From the NCBI RefSeq assembly GCF_008327685.1, contig NZ_BDDE01000016.1:310001-374000 (forward strand): 64,000 bases of DNA, read 5' to 3'. The notes below the pieces were generated by a model. That model was not told where the DNA came from and did no database searches. It was given only the letters and a program-made list of their open reading frames with translations. Positions 9,690 through 18,414 of this stretch are shown here, in pieces. A program made the translations under genes and the position numbers. The stretch is from Actinomadura sp. K4S16 (lineage in GTDB: Bacteria > Actinomycetota > Actinomycetes > Streptosporangiales > Streptosporangiaceae). Numbering within the stretch: the stretch's first letter is position 1; every line of letters begins with the position of its first letter.

Positions 9690-11353
9690 TACATCACCCC
9701 GATGGTGGCGAAGTCGAACTCGCCTTCCCAGATGGCGTGGCCGAACGTGCCGGTGACCTTGGAGCCGCGCAGCAGCGGCAGCTTGTCGTGGATCAGCGGG
9801 ACCATCGGCGACAGCCCCATCAGCTCCCGGTCGAGCGCCGTCCACGCGCCCGGGTCGGTCCCCTTCACGGCCGCGCCGATCTTCTCGTTGACGGCCTCGT
9901 CGTTCAGCTGCGAGACGACGGTGTTGCCCTTGGGCGCGATGTTGCGCCCGTCGAAGATCGGCGGGATGAACGAGGCCGCGGACGGGTAGTCGGCGCACCA
10001 CCCGTAGAAGACGAGTTCGTCCTCCTTCGCCGTGTCGCCGATGGTGTCGTAGTAGACGCTCTTGGCGACGGAGTTGATCTGGACCTTCACCCCGACGCGG
10101 GCGAGCGACTGCTGGACCGCCTCGGCCTCGGCCTTGCCCAGTTCGCTGCTGGTGGTCGTCAGGTCGATCGAGAACCCGGAGCCCTTGCCGGCCGCCGCGA
10201 GCATCTGCTTGGCCTTCACCGGGTCTCCGGTCGGCGGCGCCTGGTAGACGTCCTGGGCCCGCCCGCCGGTCATGGCAGGGGGAAGGTAGGAGCCGGCCAG
10301 TTCGCCGACGCCGCTGCCGCCGTGCGCGGTGCGGTAGGCCTCCTTGTCGACCGCGTACTGCATCGCCTGCCGCACCTTGGGGTCGTCGAACGGCGGCTTG
10401 GAGGTGTTCATCGCCAGGAACCGGGTGCACAGGCTGGTCGCGCTGACGAACCGCTTCTTCACGTCCGGGCGGGTGAGGATGCGGGGCATGCTCGCCGCGG
10501 CGACCGAGTACAGCGTGACGGCCCGCTGGTCCTTGCCCTGGTCGGCGATGAGCCGCTGGTCGATGGTGGCCTGGGCGAGGCCCTCCTCCACCACGATCCT
10601 GTCCGGGTTGGCCTGGCGGACGCCGTCGGTGGCCCTGTCCCAGTGCGTGTTCCTGACGAGGATCAGCCGCTGGCCGCGGTCGTAGGACTCGACCTTGTAG
10701 GGACCGGAGGAGAAGGGGCGCTTGTCGAAGTTGACGCCGGTGTCCTTGGCCTTGGGGACGGGGGCGAAGGTCGGCAGCGTGGTGACCTTCGGCCAGTCCA
10801 TCGACGGTTCCTTCAGCCGGAACACGATCGTCCGCGCGTCCGGCGTCGCGATGGAGTCGAGGCCGCCCTTGTCCTTGTACGGCCCCTTGTAGGCGTCGCC
10901 GCCCTTCAGCATCGTCCGGGCGTACCCGGGGCCTTCCGGCAGGTCGGGCGCGAACGAGCGCTCGACCCCGTACTTGACGTCGGCGCTGGTGATGGGCGTC
11001 CCGTCCTCGAACTTCAGGCCCGGCTTGAGGCGGAAGGTCCACGTCCTGCCGTTGTCGGAGGTGGTGCCGGTGTCGGCCGCGAGGTCCGGGACGACCTTCG
11101 TGCCCTCCTGGCCCTCCTTCGCGGCGTAGGTGGTGAGCGTCCGGTAGAGGAGCCGCGTGCCGAAGTCCATCGCGAACATGACGTAGTTGCGCTGCGGGTC
11201 GAGATGGGCGAAGTCCTGCGTGTAGAGGACGGTGAGGGTGCCCCCGGACCTGGCGGCGGAGGAGTCGTCGCCCGAGCCGCAGGCGGACGCGCCGCCTGCG
11301 GCGGCCGCGAGGGAGAGGGAGAGGGCGAGGCAGGTCCTGGCCGGACGTTTCAT
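9689..11353 (-). CDS. dppA: Peptide-binding lipoprotein (SBP family 5, DppA/OppA type)
   Basis: A 554-residue extracytoplasmic binding protein. ATG 11353 has GGAG nine bases upstream; the signal peptide ends at ASAC, where Cys would be lipid-anchored. SBP_bac_5 features include LTVLYTQDFAHLDPQ, the DVKYGVERSF segment and WTFRLKPGLKFEDGTPIT. It captures peptides and gives the importer its specificity. It heads the operon and is divergent from the Xaa-Pro aminopeptidase, sharing a region with a perfect 14-bp palindrome that overlaps a candidate -10. Confidence 0.93.
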   Translation of the reverse strand: MKRPARTCLALSLSLAAAAGGASACGSGDDSSAARSGGTLTVLYTQDFAHLDPQRNYVMFAMDFGTRLLYRTLTTYAAKEGQEGTKVVPDLAADTGTTSDNGRTWTFRLKPGLKFEDGTPITSADVKYGVERSFAPDLPEGPGYARTMLKGGDAYKGPYKDKGGLDSIATPDARTIVFRLKEPSMDWPKVTTLPTFAPVPKAKDTGVNFDKRPFSSGPYKVESYDRGQRLILVRNTHWDRATDGVRQANPDRIVVEEGLAQATIDQRLIADQGKDQRAVTLYSVAAASMPRILTRPDVKKRFVSATSLCTRFLAMNTSKPPFDDPKVRQAMQYAVDKEAYRTAHGGSGVGELAGSYLPPAMTGGRAQDVYQAPPTGDPVKAKQMLAAAGKGSGFSIDLTTTSSELGKAEAEAVQQSLARVGVKVQINSVAKSVYYDTIGDTAKEDELVFYGWCADYPSAASFIPPIFDGRNIAPKGNTVVSQLNDEAVNEKIGAAVKGTDPGAWTALDRELMGLSPMVPLIHDKLPLLRGSKVTGTFGHAIWEGEFDFATIGVM

Positions 11354-11391
11354 GGCGTCTCCGTGCATCGTCGGGCGGAGTGCCATATAAA

Positions 11392-11412
11392 ATAGTACAG
11401 TGCAATTGCACT
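11392..11412. promoter_or_regulatory. Operator-like palindrome, site B, in the dpp/pepP divergent region
   Basis: AGTGCAATTGCACT at 11399-11412 is a perfect 14-bp palindrome. Its left side extends to TACAGTGCAA (11396-11405), the inverse of TTGCACTGTA at 14321-14330. On the minus strand TACTAT (11397-11392) could be the -10 of the dpp promoter, so a bound protein would block it. A GntR-family regulator is the likely binder (inference). Confidence 0.55.
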
Positions 11413-11452
11413 ACAAGCCCCGTTATCGAATCTCCACCTCCAGGACTTTCAC

Positions 11453-12898
11453 ATGGACGACCCTGCAGCCGGCCGTTTCGCGACGGGCAGCCACGACCTG
11501 CCCGTCTCCGAGACCCTCGCCTCCTTCATGACCCGTGACTGGGCCCCGAGCGGGAAACCGCTCCCGGTGCGCCAGTCCGTGGCGCCGTACGCGGAGAAGC
11601 GCCGCGCGGCGCTGTCGGCCCTCTTCCCCGGCGAGCGGCTCGTCCTGCCCGCCGGTCCGCCGAAGGTGCGCAGCAACGACTGCGACTACCGCTACCGCCC
11701 GCACACCGCCTACGCCCATCTCACCGGGGACACCGCCAAGGACACCGGCACCGGCGCCGTCCTGGTGATGGAGCCGACGGGAAGCGGGCACGACGCCGTC
11801 CTCTACCACCGGCCCCGGTCCCCACGCGACGACGCCGGCTTCTTCCGCGACCGCCGGCACGGGGAGTTCTGGGTCGGCCCCCGCGCCGCCCTCGCCGAGA
11901 CCGAGGAGAAGCTCGGGCTCGCCTGCACGCCGCTGGACGACCTGGCCAGCGCCCTCCGCGGCGCGGTTCCGACCCGGGTGATCCGCGGCGTGGACCCCGA
12001 GGTCGACCGGGCCGTCCCGGCGCGCGCCCCCGAGGCCGACGCCGAACTGGCCGCCTGCGCAGCCGAGCTCCGGCTGGTCAAGGACGACTGGGAGATCGCC
12101 CAGCTCCAGGCCGCCGTCGACCACACGGTGGACGGCTTCACCGCGGTCGCCGCCGGGCTGAAGCGCGTCACCGGGATGCCGCGCGGCGAGCGGTGGGTGG
12201 AGGGCACCTTCGAGCGCGTCGCGCGCATCAAGGGCAACGGCGTCGGATACGAGACCATCGCCGCGGCCGGCGCGCACGGGTGCGTCCTGCACTGGACGCG
12301 CAACGACGGCACGCTGCGCCTCGGCGAGATGCTCCTGCTCGACGCCGGGGTGGAGACCGACACCCTCTACACGGCCGACATCACCCGCACCCTCCCGATG
12401 AGCGGGTGGTTCACCCCGCGGCAGCGGCAGGTCTACGACCTCGTCTACCACGCGCAGGAGGCGGGTCTGGCGGCCGTCCGCCCGGGCGCGAGCTTCCGCG
12501 ACTTCCACATGGCCGCGATGCGCGTCATCGCCGAGGGGCTCCAGGACTGGGGCGTGCTGCGCAGCGCGGAGGACGCGCTCGATCCCGAGTCGGGCATCTA
12601 CCGCCGCTACACCCTCTGCAGCAGCGGGCACATGCTCGGCATGGACGTCCACGACTGCGCGGCGGCGCGGGCGTCCCAGTACCTCGACGGGGAACTGCGC
12701 CCCGGGCACGTCCTGACCGTGGAGCCGGGCCTCTACCTTCAGCCCGACGACCTGACGCTGCCCCCGGAACTGCGCGGCATCGGCGTCCGCATCGAGGACG
12801 ACATCCTCGTCACCGAGACCGGCGCCCGCCTGATGTCCTCCGCCCTGCCGCGCCACCCCGAGGAGATCGAGAGCTGGATGCAGTCCCTCAACGACTGA
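11453..12898 (+). CDS. pepP: Xaa-Pro aminopeptidase (aminopeptidase P, M24B)
   Basis: A 481-residue cytosolic metallopeptidase that removes N-terminal residues before proline. The N-terminal aminopeptidase P domain (about 40-190) is followed by the pita-bread M24 domain. Metal ligands are visible: Asp 297 and 309 in DAGVETDTLYTADITR, His in GHMLGMDVHD, Glu in VEPGLYL and Glu in RIEDDIL. The spacing of the two Asp is one longer than in the E. coli enzyme as I recall it. Divergent from the peptide importer, it would process imported Pro-rich collagen peptides. It ends at a large hairpin shared with the S1 protease. Confidence 0.93.
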   Translation: MDDPAAGRFATGSHDLPVSETLASFMTRDWAPSGKPLPVRQSVAPYAEKRRAALSALFPGERLVLPAGPPKVRSNDCDYRYRPHTAYAHLTGDTAKDTGTGAVLVMEPTGSGHDAVLYHRPRSPRDDAGFFRDRRHGEFWVGPRAALAETEEKLGLACTPLDDLASALRGAVPTRVIRGVDPEVDRAVPARAPEADAELAACAAELRLVKDDWEIAQLQAAVDHTVDGFTAVAAGLKRVTGMPRGERWVEGTFERVARIKGNGVGYETIAAAGAHGCVLHWTRNDGTLRLGEMLLLDAGVETDTLYTADITRTLPMSGWFTPRQRQVYDLVYHAQEAGLAAVRPGASFRDFHMAAMRVIAEGLQDWGVLRSAEDALDPESGIYRRYTLCSSGHMLGMDVHDCAAARASQYLDGELRPGHVLTVEPGLYLQPDDLTLPPELRGIGVRIEDDILVTETGARLMSSALPRHPEEIESWMQSLND

Positions 12899-12915
12899 CA
12901 GGCCGGCGCGCGTGT

Positions 12916-12957
12916 GGGGCGGTGCCGTGCCCGGATCTCCGGGCACGGCACCGCCCC
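12916..12957. terminator. Bidirectional terminator hairpin between pepP and S1 protease
   Basis: A perfect 19-bp stem (12916-12934 with 12939-12957) with an ATCT loop lies in the 79-base convergent gap. No T-run follows. Confidence 0.75.
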
Positions 12958-12977
12958 TGTGCGCAGCGCCGACGAGG

Positions 12978-14249
12978 TCAGCCGCTGAGCAGTGACACCC
13001 CCAGGCCGGACAGGGCCCGGCCGATGGGCTCGTGGATCATTCCGCATCCCGAGTTCGGTCCGCCGCTCAGGATGCCGTGGGCGTAGTTGCCGTCGAAGAC
13101 GCCGCTGCCGCTGTCACCGGGGCCGTCGCACGCGGTGCTCCAGGTCATGCCGGACAGCGTCCGGTCCGGGTAGGAGACGGTGGCGTCGACCTCGGTGATC
13201 GTCCCGCAGGTGTAGCCGGTGGTCGAGCCCTGCTTGCAGACGTATCCGCCGACGTAGTCGCTCTCGCTTCCGTAGATGGACGTCTGGGGGAGCACCCAGC
13301 CCCTGGGCTGCCACCAGCCCGGATCGTCGACCGACACGGCCGCGTAGTCGCCGTACCAGCCGAAGGTGTAGTCGGCGGCGCCGCCGACGTTCTGGTAGCC
13401 GTAGCTGTAGGTGGACACGTCCCACCAGTAGCCGATCTCGGCGCAGTGGCCCGCGGTCAGCATGTAGTACCGGCTGCCCGAGTACGTCATGAACGCGCTG
13501 GTGCAGCGCGCCCCGCCGGTGAAGATGGCGAGGCCGGACCGCAGCGGCGGGTCGCAGGCGTAGTCGTCCTGGCAGTACCGGGGCACCGACTTGTGGGCGT
13601 AGGTAGACACCCGCACGGCGCCGCCGAACGTCCGCCGCGCCCAGCCGACGACCTCGCGCTGGGCCGGGGTGAGCGGAGCGCCCTTGAGGCTGCTCAGCTT
13701 GACCACGTTCCCGGACGTGACGATGCCGGTCTGCAGGCCGTTCTTCGCGCCCTTGTTGGCCTCGGAGACCCGCTTGGCGAGCGAGGCCGACACCTGCTGG
13801 AGATGCCCGAAGCCGTACCGGACCTTCTTCGTCCTGGTGGCGCTCAGTCCGGCGGTCTTCGCCTTCGACCGCACCTTGGCCGACGCACTGGCACCGGTCA
13901 CGCCGACGGTGAGTTCGCCGCCGTGCGCCTGGTCGATCCAGGCGCCGCCGTACGCCGCGCCGAGATCCTTGCCGAGCCGCGCGGCCAGCTTGAACTGCGC
14001 GGGCTGCCGGTCGGCCCGGCGGCGCGCCTCGGCCGCCGGGACGCCCTGGTCCTTGGCGATCTGCTTGACGAGTGTCTCCTTGGCCTCCTGCTGGATCTGG
14101 GTCTGGGACCTGCGGTCGGGGGAGGGGGCGGGGGGCGCGCCACGGCCACCGGGGGCGTCGGCGCGGGCCGGCGCGGTCAGTGAGGCCGCGGTCAGAGCGG
14201 CGGCCACGGCGACGGCCGCGGCGGCCCTTCTGCGCTTCGGGCGGACCAT
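12978..14249 (-). CDS. Secreted trypsin-like serine protease (S1, alpha-lytic/streptogrisin-like)
   Basis: A 423-residue preproprotease. ATG 14249 has AAGGAGG ten bases upstream; the signal peptide ends near PARADA. A charged pro-region of about 190 residues precedes the protease domain, which has the triad His in LTAGHCAE, Asp in GDYAAVSVDD and Ser in GPGDSGSGVF, plus paired Cys. It probably cleaves extracellular protein together with the collagenase. The promoter region carries operator-like site C, and the gene lies directly downstream of a GntR gene on the same strand. Confidence 0.9.
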   Translation of the reverse strand: MVRPKRRRAAAAVAVAAALTAASLTAPARADAPGGRGAPPAPSPDRRSQTQIQQEAKETLVKQIAKDQGVPAAEARRRADRQPAQFKLAARLGKDLGAAYGGAWIDQAHGGELTVGVTGASASAKVRSKAKTAGLSATRTKKVRYGFGHLQQVSASLAKRVSEANKGAKNGLQTGIVTSGNVVKLSSLKGAPLTPAQREVVGWARRTFGGAVRVSTYAHKSVPRYCQDDYACDPPLRSGLAIFTGGARCTSAFMTYSGSRYYMLTAGHCAEIGYWWDVSTYSYGYQNVGGAADYTFGWYGDYAAVSVDDPGWWQPRGWVLPQTSIYGSESDYVGGYVCKQGSTTGYTCGTITEVDATVSYPDRTLSGMTWSTACDGPGDSGSGVFDGNYAHGILSGGPNSGCGMIHEPIGRALSGLGVSLLSG

Positions 14250-14311
14250 ACGGGGGTTCCTCCTTCGCGGACGGGGGTGCCGCGGCGTCCGGCCGCGGCG
14301 TCCGCTAATGC

Positions 14312-14340
14312 AATGTGAAATTGCACTGTAAAATGTGAAA
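14312..14340. promoter_or_regulatory. Operator-like site C upstream of the S1 protease
   Basis: TTGCACTGTA (14321-14330) is flanked by two identical AATGTGAAA direct repeats (14312-14320 and 14332-14340) exactly 20 bp apart, about two helical turns. GTGAAATTG at 14315-14323 recurs inverted at site A. Position 60-90 bases upstream of the protease start fits a regulator site. Confidence 0.5.
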
Positions 14341-14448
14341 CGTCACTTGCCAAGAGTGATCGCTCCGGCGAAGGCCCAGCTCGGACGGGTTACGGCCGGA
14401 TCCGGCCAAGCGCCCCCGTGGAGGGGGGACGGTGGACGGGGGACGCGG

Positions 14449-15117
14449 TCAGCGGTGGTCGCCCCGCACGTGGTCGAGGTGGCGCGTCATGAGCTCCCGC
14501 GCCTCCTCGGCGTCGCCGGCGACCAGCGCGTCCAGCAGGGCGAGGTGCTCCTCCGCCGACGCCACCAGGGTCTCCGTCGAGGCCGGACGGATGAGGCCGT
14601 GCATCTGCGAGCGGCCGCGCAGGTCGAGGATCGTCTGGACCAGCGTCCGGTTGCCGGTGAGTTCGAGCAGTCCCGAGTGGAACCGGTGGTCGGCGTCGAG
14701 GAAGCCGATCGGGTCGCCTTCCCGCGCGGCCGCGAGGGCCTCCTCGGCGAGGGCGCGCAGCCGCGGGCGGGCCGCCTCGGGAACGGCGCCGGCCAGCCGG
14801 GCGACGGCGGGGACCTCGACCAGTTCCCTGATCTCGGTGAGTTCGGCGAGGTCGCGGGCGGACGGCCGCACGACGCGGAAGCCCCGGTTGCGCACGGCCT
14901 CGAACAGGCCGTCCCGGACCAGGTCGATCATGGCTTCGCGGACCGGAGTGGGGGAGATCCCGAACTCGTCCGCCAGGGCGGGGGCGGAGTACACGACGCC
15001 CGAGCGCAGCGTGCCCGTCGCCAGCGCCTTGCGCAGCGCCTCGGCCACCTGACCGCGCAGACTGCTCTGGCCGCCGAGGTCCGGCAGCCCGACCATGGCA
15101 TCGGCCACCGGATCCAT
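14449..15117 (-). CDS. GntR-family transcriptional regulator, FadR/FCD subfamily
   Basis: A 222-residue repressor-type protein: N-terminal winged helix (SAPALADEFGISPTPVREAM), then an all-helical FCD ligand domain with conserved FLDADHRFHSGLLELTGN and a C-terminal HLDHVRGDH. FCD domains usually bind a small acid or amino acid via a metal. ATG 15117 follows GGAGG. It lies upstream of the S1 protease in the same direction and is the best candidate to control the peptide island (inference). It is a close paralogue of the GntR gene at 16992-17657, sharing SGVVYSAPA and SPTPVREAMIDL. Confidence 0.9.
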   Translation of the reverse strand: MDPVADAMVGLPDLGGQSSLRGQVAEALRKALATGTLRSGVVYSAPALADEFGISPTPVREAMIDLVRDGLFEAVRNRGFRVVRPSARDLAELTEIRELVEVPAVARLAGAVPEAARPRLRALAEEALAAAREGDPIGFLDADHRFHSGLLELTGNRTLVQTILDLRGRSQMHGLIRPASTETLVASAEEHLALLDALVAGDAEEARELMTRHLDHVRGDHR

Positions 15118-15208
15118 ACGCCCTCCTCACCCACGATCAGAATACCGCCACGTAGACGGCCCGGAGCCCGGCGTCCCGCCCCGGCTCGGCATGATCACAT
15201 CCGCGGGC

Positions 15209-16165
15209 TCAGACCAGCGGGTGGACCTGGGGATGGGCGTGCCACCAGGCGCCGAAGGCCGGGTGGGCGTCGGTGTGCTCCACGTAGGCGGCCGCCAGCC
15301 CCCGGTAGAGGGCCGCGGCCTCCTCCTCGCCCAGGCGGTCGCGGCGCCAGGCCACGATGAGCCTGCCGACCTGCGGCTCCCCGGCGAGGGGCCGCACGAC
15401 CGTGCCGGGCTGCGGCGGCCAGGACGGGTCCACCAGCCGGACGCCGTGCCCCGCCGCGACCAGCGGGCACGCCGACCCGCTCGGCGCCTCGTAGCGCACG
15501 ATCGGCTCGAAGCCGGCGGCGCGGCACGAGGCCCGCAGGGACGACAGCGAGCCGTCGTCGGCGCCCGGCGGGGCCACCCACGACTCGTCGCGCAGGTCGA
15601 ACAGGTCGATCTCGTCCCTGTCGGCGAGCGGGTGGTTCGCGGACAGGGTGACGAAGATCGGGTAGCGCGGCACCAGGGTGCGGGTGACCACCGGCGCCGC
15701 CAGCGGGATGTCGAACCCCTCCATGAGCCCGAGCAGCGCCGCGTCGAGATGGCCGCGGGCGAGGGCGTCGCCCAGCAGGGCGGAGGAGGGCTCGATGCGC
15801 AGCGAGATCTCGCGGTCGGGCAGCGCCTCGCCGACCCGCGCGACGATGCTCCCCACGCAGGCGAGATGGACGCACCCGAGGCCGAGGGCCTCCTGCGGGC
15901 CGCGCGGTCCGCGCAGGTCGCCGAACAGGGTGTCCATCTCCGACAGGATCGTCCGCGCCCGGCTGATGACCTGGCTCCCGAGCGGGGTCGGCTCCAGGCC
16001 GGACCGGCTGCGGGTGAACAGCGCCCCGCCGACGATCTCCTCGACCCGGCGGAGCTGGTTCGACATCGCCGGCTGGGACATCCCCATCCGGGCCGCCGCC
16101 CGGGTGACGCTCCCGGTCTCCGCCATCGCGCACACCATGCGAAGGTGACTGATGTCGAGATCCAT
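15209..16165 (-). CDS. LysR-family transcriptional regulator
   Basis: A 318-residue LTTR: N-terminal helix-turn-helix (HLRMVCAMAETGSVTRAAARMGMSQPAMSNQLRRVE) and a periplasmic-binding-like effector domain. The HTH match is strong. It is divergent from an ATPase gene with 246 bases between them, and no obvious metabolic target lies next to it, so its effector and targets are unknown. It is followed on the same strand by the GntR gene but 91 bases apart, so separate transcription is likely. Confidence 0.9.
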   Translation of the reverse strand: MDLDISHLRMVCAMAETGSVTRAAARMGMSQPAMSNQLRRVEEIVGGALFTRSRSGLEPTPLGSQVISRARTILSEMDTLFGDLRGPRGPQEALGLGCVHLACVGSIVARVGEALPDREISLRIEPSSALLGDALARGHLDAALLGLMEGFDIPLAAPVVTRTLVPRYPIFVTLSANHPLADRDEIDLFDLRDESWVAPPGADDGSLSSLRASCRAAGFEPIVRYEAPSGSACPLVAAGHGVRLVDPSWPPQPGTVVRPLAGEPQVGRLIVAWRRDRLGEEEAAALYRGLAAAYVEHTDAHPAFGAWWHAHPQVHPLV

Positions 16166-16411
16166 AGCTGGAAATTATGCATCAGCCGATGACGTCCGAC
16201 TCGGACCGGCCGCAATAATTCCCGTACTCCTCCACAAAGGTAGGCGATCCGGTATCAGCGGCCCCTCACCCTCGGTCTTCTGGGCCGTGATCGCGCGGAT
16301 GGAAGAAGGGAGACCCCGTCTCGTCGGCCTCCAGGAGAGCCCTTCTCACCCCTTTGCCTCTCCTGGGGGCCGAACGCGCCCCCGGGAAATTCTCGTGGAA
16401 AGCGATCGCTT

Positions 16412-16981
16412 ATGCCGGAACAGTCGCAGACAGCGGAGATGGCGGGTGCGGAACCGGCCGCCGGCGCCTTCCGGGCATGGCCTCTGCCGCCCAGTCCCAA
16501 GGCGGCGGCGGTCGCGCGCTCCATCGCCCGGTCGGTGCTCGGTGAACTGGGCCTGCCCTCGGCCGCCGTCCGCGACGCCCAGACGGTCATCTCCGAGCTC
16601 GCCACCAACGCCGTCGTGCACGGCGACCGGGAGCGCGCCGAGGTGTGGGCGCATCTCGCCCGCCGTCCCTCCCTGCGGCTCACCTTCGAGGTGTTCGACG
16701 CCGGACCCTGGCGCGGTCCGGGCGCCACCGGACCGGCGGACACCGACGCCCTGCTCGGTGGCGGGCCCTCGGACGCCTGCGGCGGCCGCGGCCTGCTGCT
16801 CGTGAACGCGCTCACCGGAGAGGCGGGTGGACGCTGGGGCGTCCGCCCCGCCCGAGCCCGGCTCGGTCCGAGCCCGGTCTCCGGCAAGGCGGTCTATTTC
16901 ACCCTTCCGCTGCCGGAGGGGTCGGCGGCCCTTCTGTCACCGCCGCCGCCCGGGCCGGTGCCGTCGTGGGACCTGTGCTGA
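16412..16981 (+). CDS. HATPase domain protein, anti-sigma/serine kinase-like (RsbW-type)
   Basis: A 189-residue single-domain GHKL ATPase of the kind that is very abundant in actinomycetes. The N box is VISELATNAVVHG and the glycine box GGRGLLLVNALTGE. The family includes RsbW/SpoIIAB anti-sigma kinases. No sigma factor or antagonist gene is adjacent, so the partner is unknown. ATG 16412 has only a weak upstream GGAAAG. Converges with the next GntR gene with ten bases between them. Confidence 0.8.
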   Translation: MPEQSQTAEMAGAEPAAGAFRAWPLPPSPKAAAVARSIARSVLGELGLPSAAVRDAQTVISELATNAVVHGDRERAEVWAHLARRPSLRLTFEVFDAGPWRGPGATGPADTDALLGGGPSDACGGRGLLLVNALTGEAGGRWGVRPARARLGPSPVSGKAVYFTLPLPEGSAALLSPPPPGPVPSWDLC

Positions 16982-16991
16982 GCGGGCGCCG

Positions 16992-17657
16992 TCACCGGCC
17001 CTCGGGCCGGTCGGCCCAGATCCCGCGGACGTGCCGCAGGTGGTGGCGCATGAGCGCCTCGGTGGCCCGCGCGTCGCCGCTCGCCACCGCCTCGATCAGC
17101 TCCTCGTGCTCGCGCGCGGACGGTTCGAGCTCGCCCCGCTCCGCCAGCGTCGGCACGCCGTAGAGCCGCGACTTGTAGCGCAGCTCGCTCACCAGCCGGA
17201 CGAGCTGGGCGTTGCCGCCGAGCCCGAGCAGGGCGAGGTGGAAGCGGTGGTCGGCGTCGATGTAGGCGAGCACGTCCCGCTTCTCGGCCGCCGCGACGAT
17301 CTCCTCGGCGAGCGGCCGCAGCGCGCGGACCTCCGCGGCCCGGCCGGCCCGCGCGACCCGCACGACGGCGGGGATCTCGATCAGCGCCCGGACGTCGGTG
17401 ATCTCGTCCAGCTCGTGGTCGGACAGCTCGCTGACCCGGAAGCCCTTGTTGCGGACGACCTCGACCAGCCCCTCCCGGGCCAGGTCGATCATGGCCTCCC
17501 GGACGGGGGTCGGCGACACCCCGAACCGCTCGGCGATGGCCGGGGCCGAGTAGACGACGCCGGAGCGCATCTCACCGCTGACGATCGCCGCGCGCAGCGC
17601 GTGGGCGATCTGGACCCGGACGCTCTTCCGCGGGCCGAGCGAGGGCAGGTTCAGCAT
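16992..17657 (-). CDS. GntR-family regulator, FCD subfamily, paralogue of the 14449-15117 gene
   Basis: A 221-residue regulator. The winged helix SAPAIAERFGVSPTPVREAM and the FCD segment YIDADHRFHLALLGLGGN match the other local GntR gene closely, and the length matches when ATG 17657 is used (an in-frame extension to 17732 is possible). About 60 bases upstream lie GTGAAAT (17714-17720) and ATTGCA (17726-17731), halves of the motif seen at sites A and C, suggesting autoregulation or cross-regulation. Placed at the end of the gcvP-AcoX-SDR operon. Confidence 0.88.
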   Translation of the reverse strand: MLNLPSLGPRKSVRVQIAHALRAAIVSGEMRSGVVYSAPAIAERFGVSPTPVREAMIDLAREGLVEVVRNKGFRVSELSDHELDEITDVRALIEIPAVVRVARAGRAAEVRALRPLAEEIVAAAEKRDVLAYIDADHRFHLALLGLGGNAQLVRLVSELRYKSRLYGVPTLAERGELEPSAREHEELIEAVASGDARATEALMRHHLRHVRGIWADRPEGR

Positions 17658-17735
17658 CGGGTTCGCGACCCCCGGGCCTCGGTGACGGGTGGGCAGGGAG
17701 CAGAAGACTGCAGGTGAAATATGGTATTGCATTCG

Positions 17736-18380
17736 TCATCGCTCGGTGAGGCGGGCGAGGATCCGGTCCTTGCCGCTCTGCCAGTTGGCCTTCAGGGCCT
17801 CGACGGCCCCCTCGACGTCCGAGGCGACCAGGCGCTCGGCGATCCGCTCGTGCTCCTCGGCCGAGCGCTCCAGCACCTCCCAGTCGCCCACCACGACGCG
17901 CTCGTAGCGGTGCATGGTGAGCTTGAGGGAGGTGATGAGGTCCATCAGGCGCTCGTTCGGGCAGCCCGAGAGCAGAAGGTCGTGCCAGGCGTCGTCGTAG
18001 CGCTCTATCACCGCGTGCTCCGCCTCGGGGACGGAGAACGCGCGGGCCTCCTCCAGCAGCCGGGGGGCGACGGTGCGCAGGAACTCGGGGTCGGTCAGCT
18101 CCAGCGCCAGCGACTCCAGCGCGGCGACGATCGTGGTGAGGTCGTCGAACTCCTTGGGGCTCATCGGCGCGAACCGGAACCCCTTGCCGCGCTCGCTCAC
18201 GATGATGCCCTCGCGCTCCAGCCCGATCAGCGCCTCGCGGAGCGGGGTGCGGCTGACGCCGAGGTCGGCGGCCAGCACCATCTCGTTGATCGCCTGTTCG
18301 GGGGCGAACTCGCCCTTGCCCAGCCGGTCGAGGATCTCGTCCTTGATCTGTTCGCGCAGGGGGCGGCGGTCGATCGGCAT
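17736..18380 (-). CDS. GntR-family regulator, FCD subfamily
   Basis: A 214-residue regulator more distant from the two other local GntR proteins. HTH: NEMVLAADLGVSRTPLREALIGLEREG; wing: GKGFRFAPM; then an FCD domain with AWHDLLLSGCPNERL. ATG 18380 is preceded by GAGGAAG. It lies 34 bases after the SDR gene and is probably the regulator of the gcvPA-gcvPB-kinase-SDR operon. The palindrome CTGTATACAG at 23317-23326 in front of that operon is a possible target. Confidence 0.88.
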   Translation of the reverse strand: MPIDRRPLREQIKDEILDRLGKGEFAPEQAINEMVLAADLGVSRTPLREALIGLEREGIIVSERGKGFRFAPMSPKEFDDLTTIVAALESLALELTDPEFLRTVAPRLLEEARAFSVPEAEHAVIERYDDAWHDLLLSGCPNERLMDLITSLKLTMHRYERVVVGDWEVLERSAEEHERIAERLVASDVEGAVEALKANWQSGKDRILARLTER

Positions 18381-18414
18381 GCTGTCGTCTTCCTCTCCTG
18401 GGGTGACCGGACGG

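Noticed and set aside
9737..11395. 552-codon open frame antisense to the peptide-binding protein
   Set aside because: Low-complexity Arg/Gly/Val composition; opposite to a well-recognised SBP gene.
8742..11411. Possible fusion of permease and a second protein upstream
   Set aside because: Only 8742-9689 shows permease features; the upstream part is an out-of-frame shadow of the binding-protein gene, and GTG 9689 gives a normal start.
16995..17010. CCGGCCC/GGGCCGG hairpin as terminator
   Set aside because: Seven base pairs within the GntR coding end; too weak to call.
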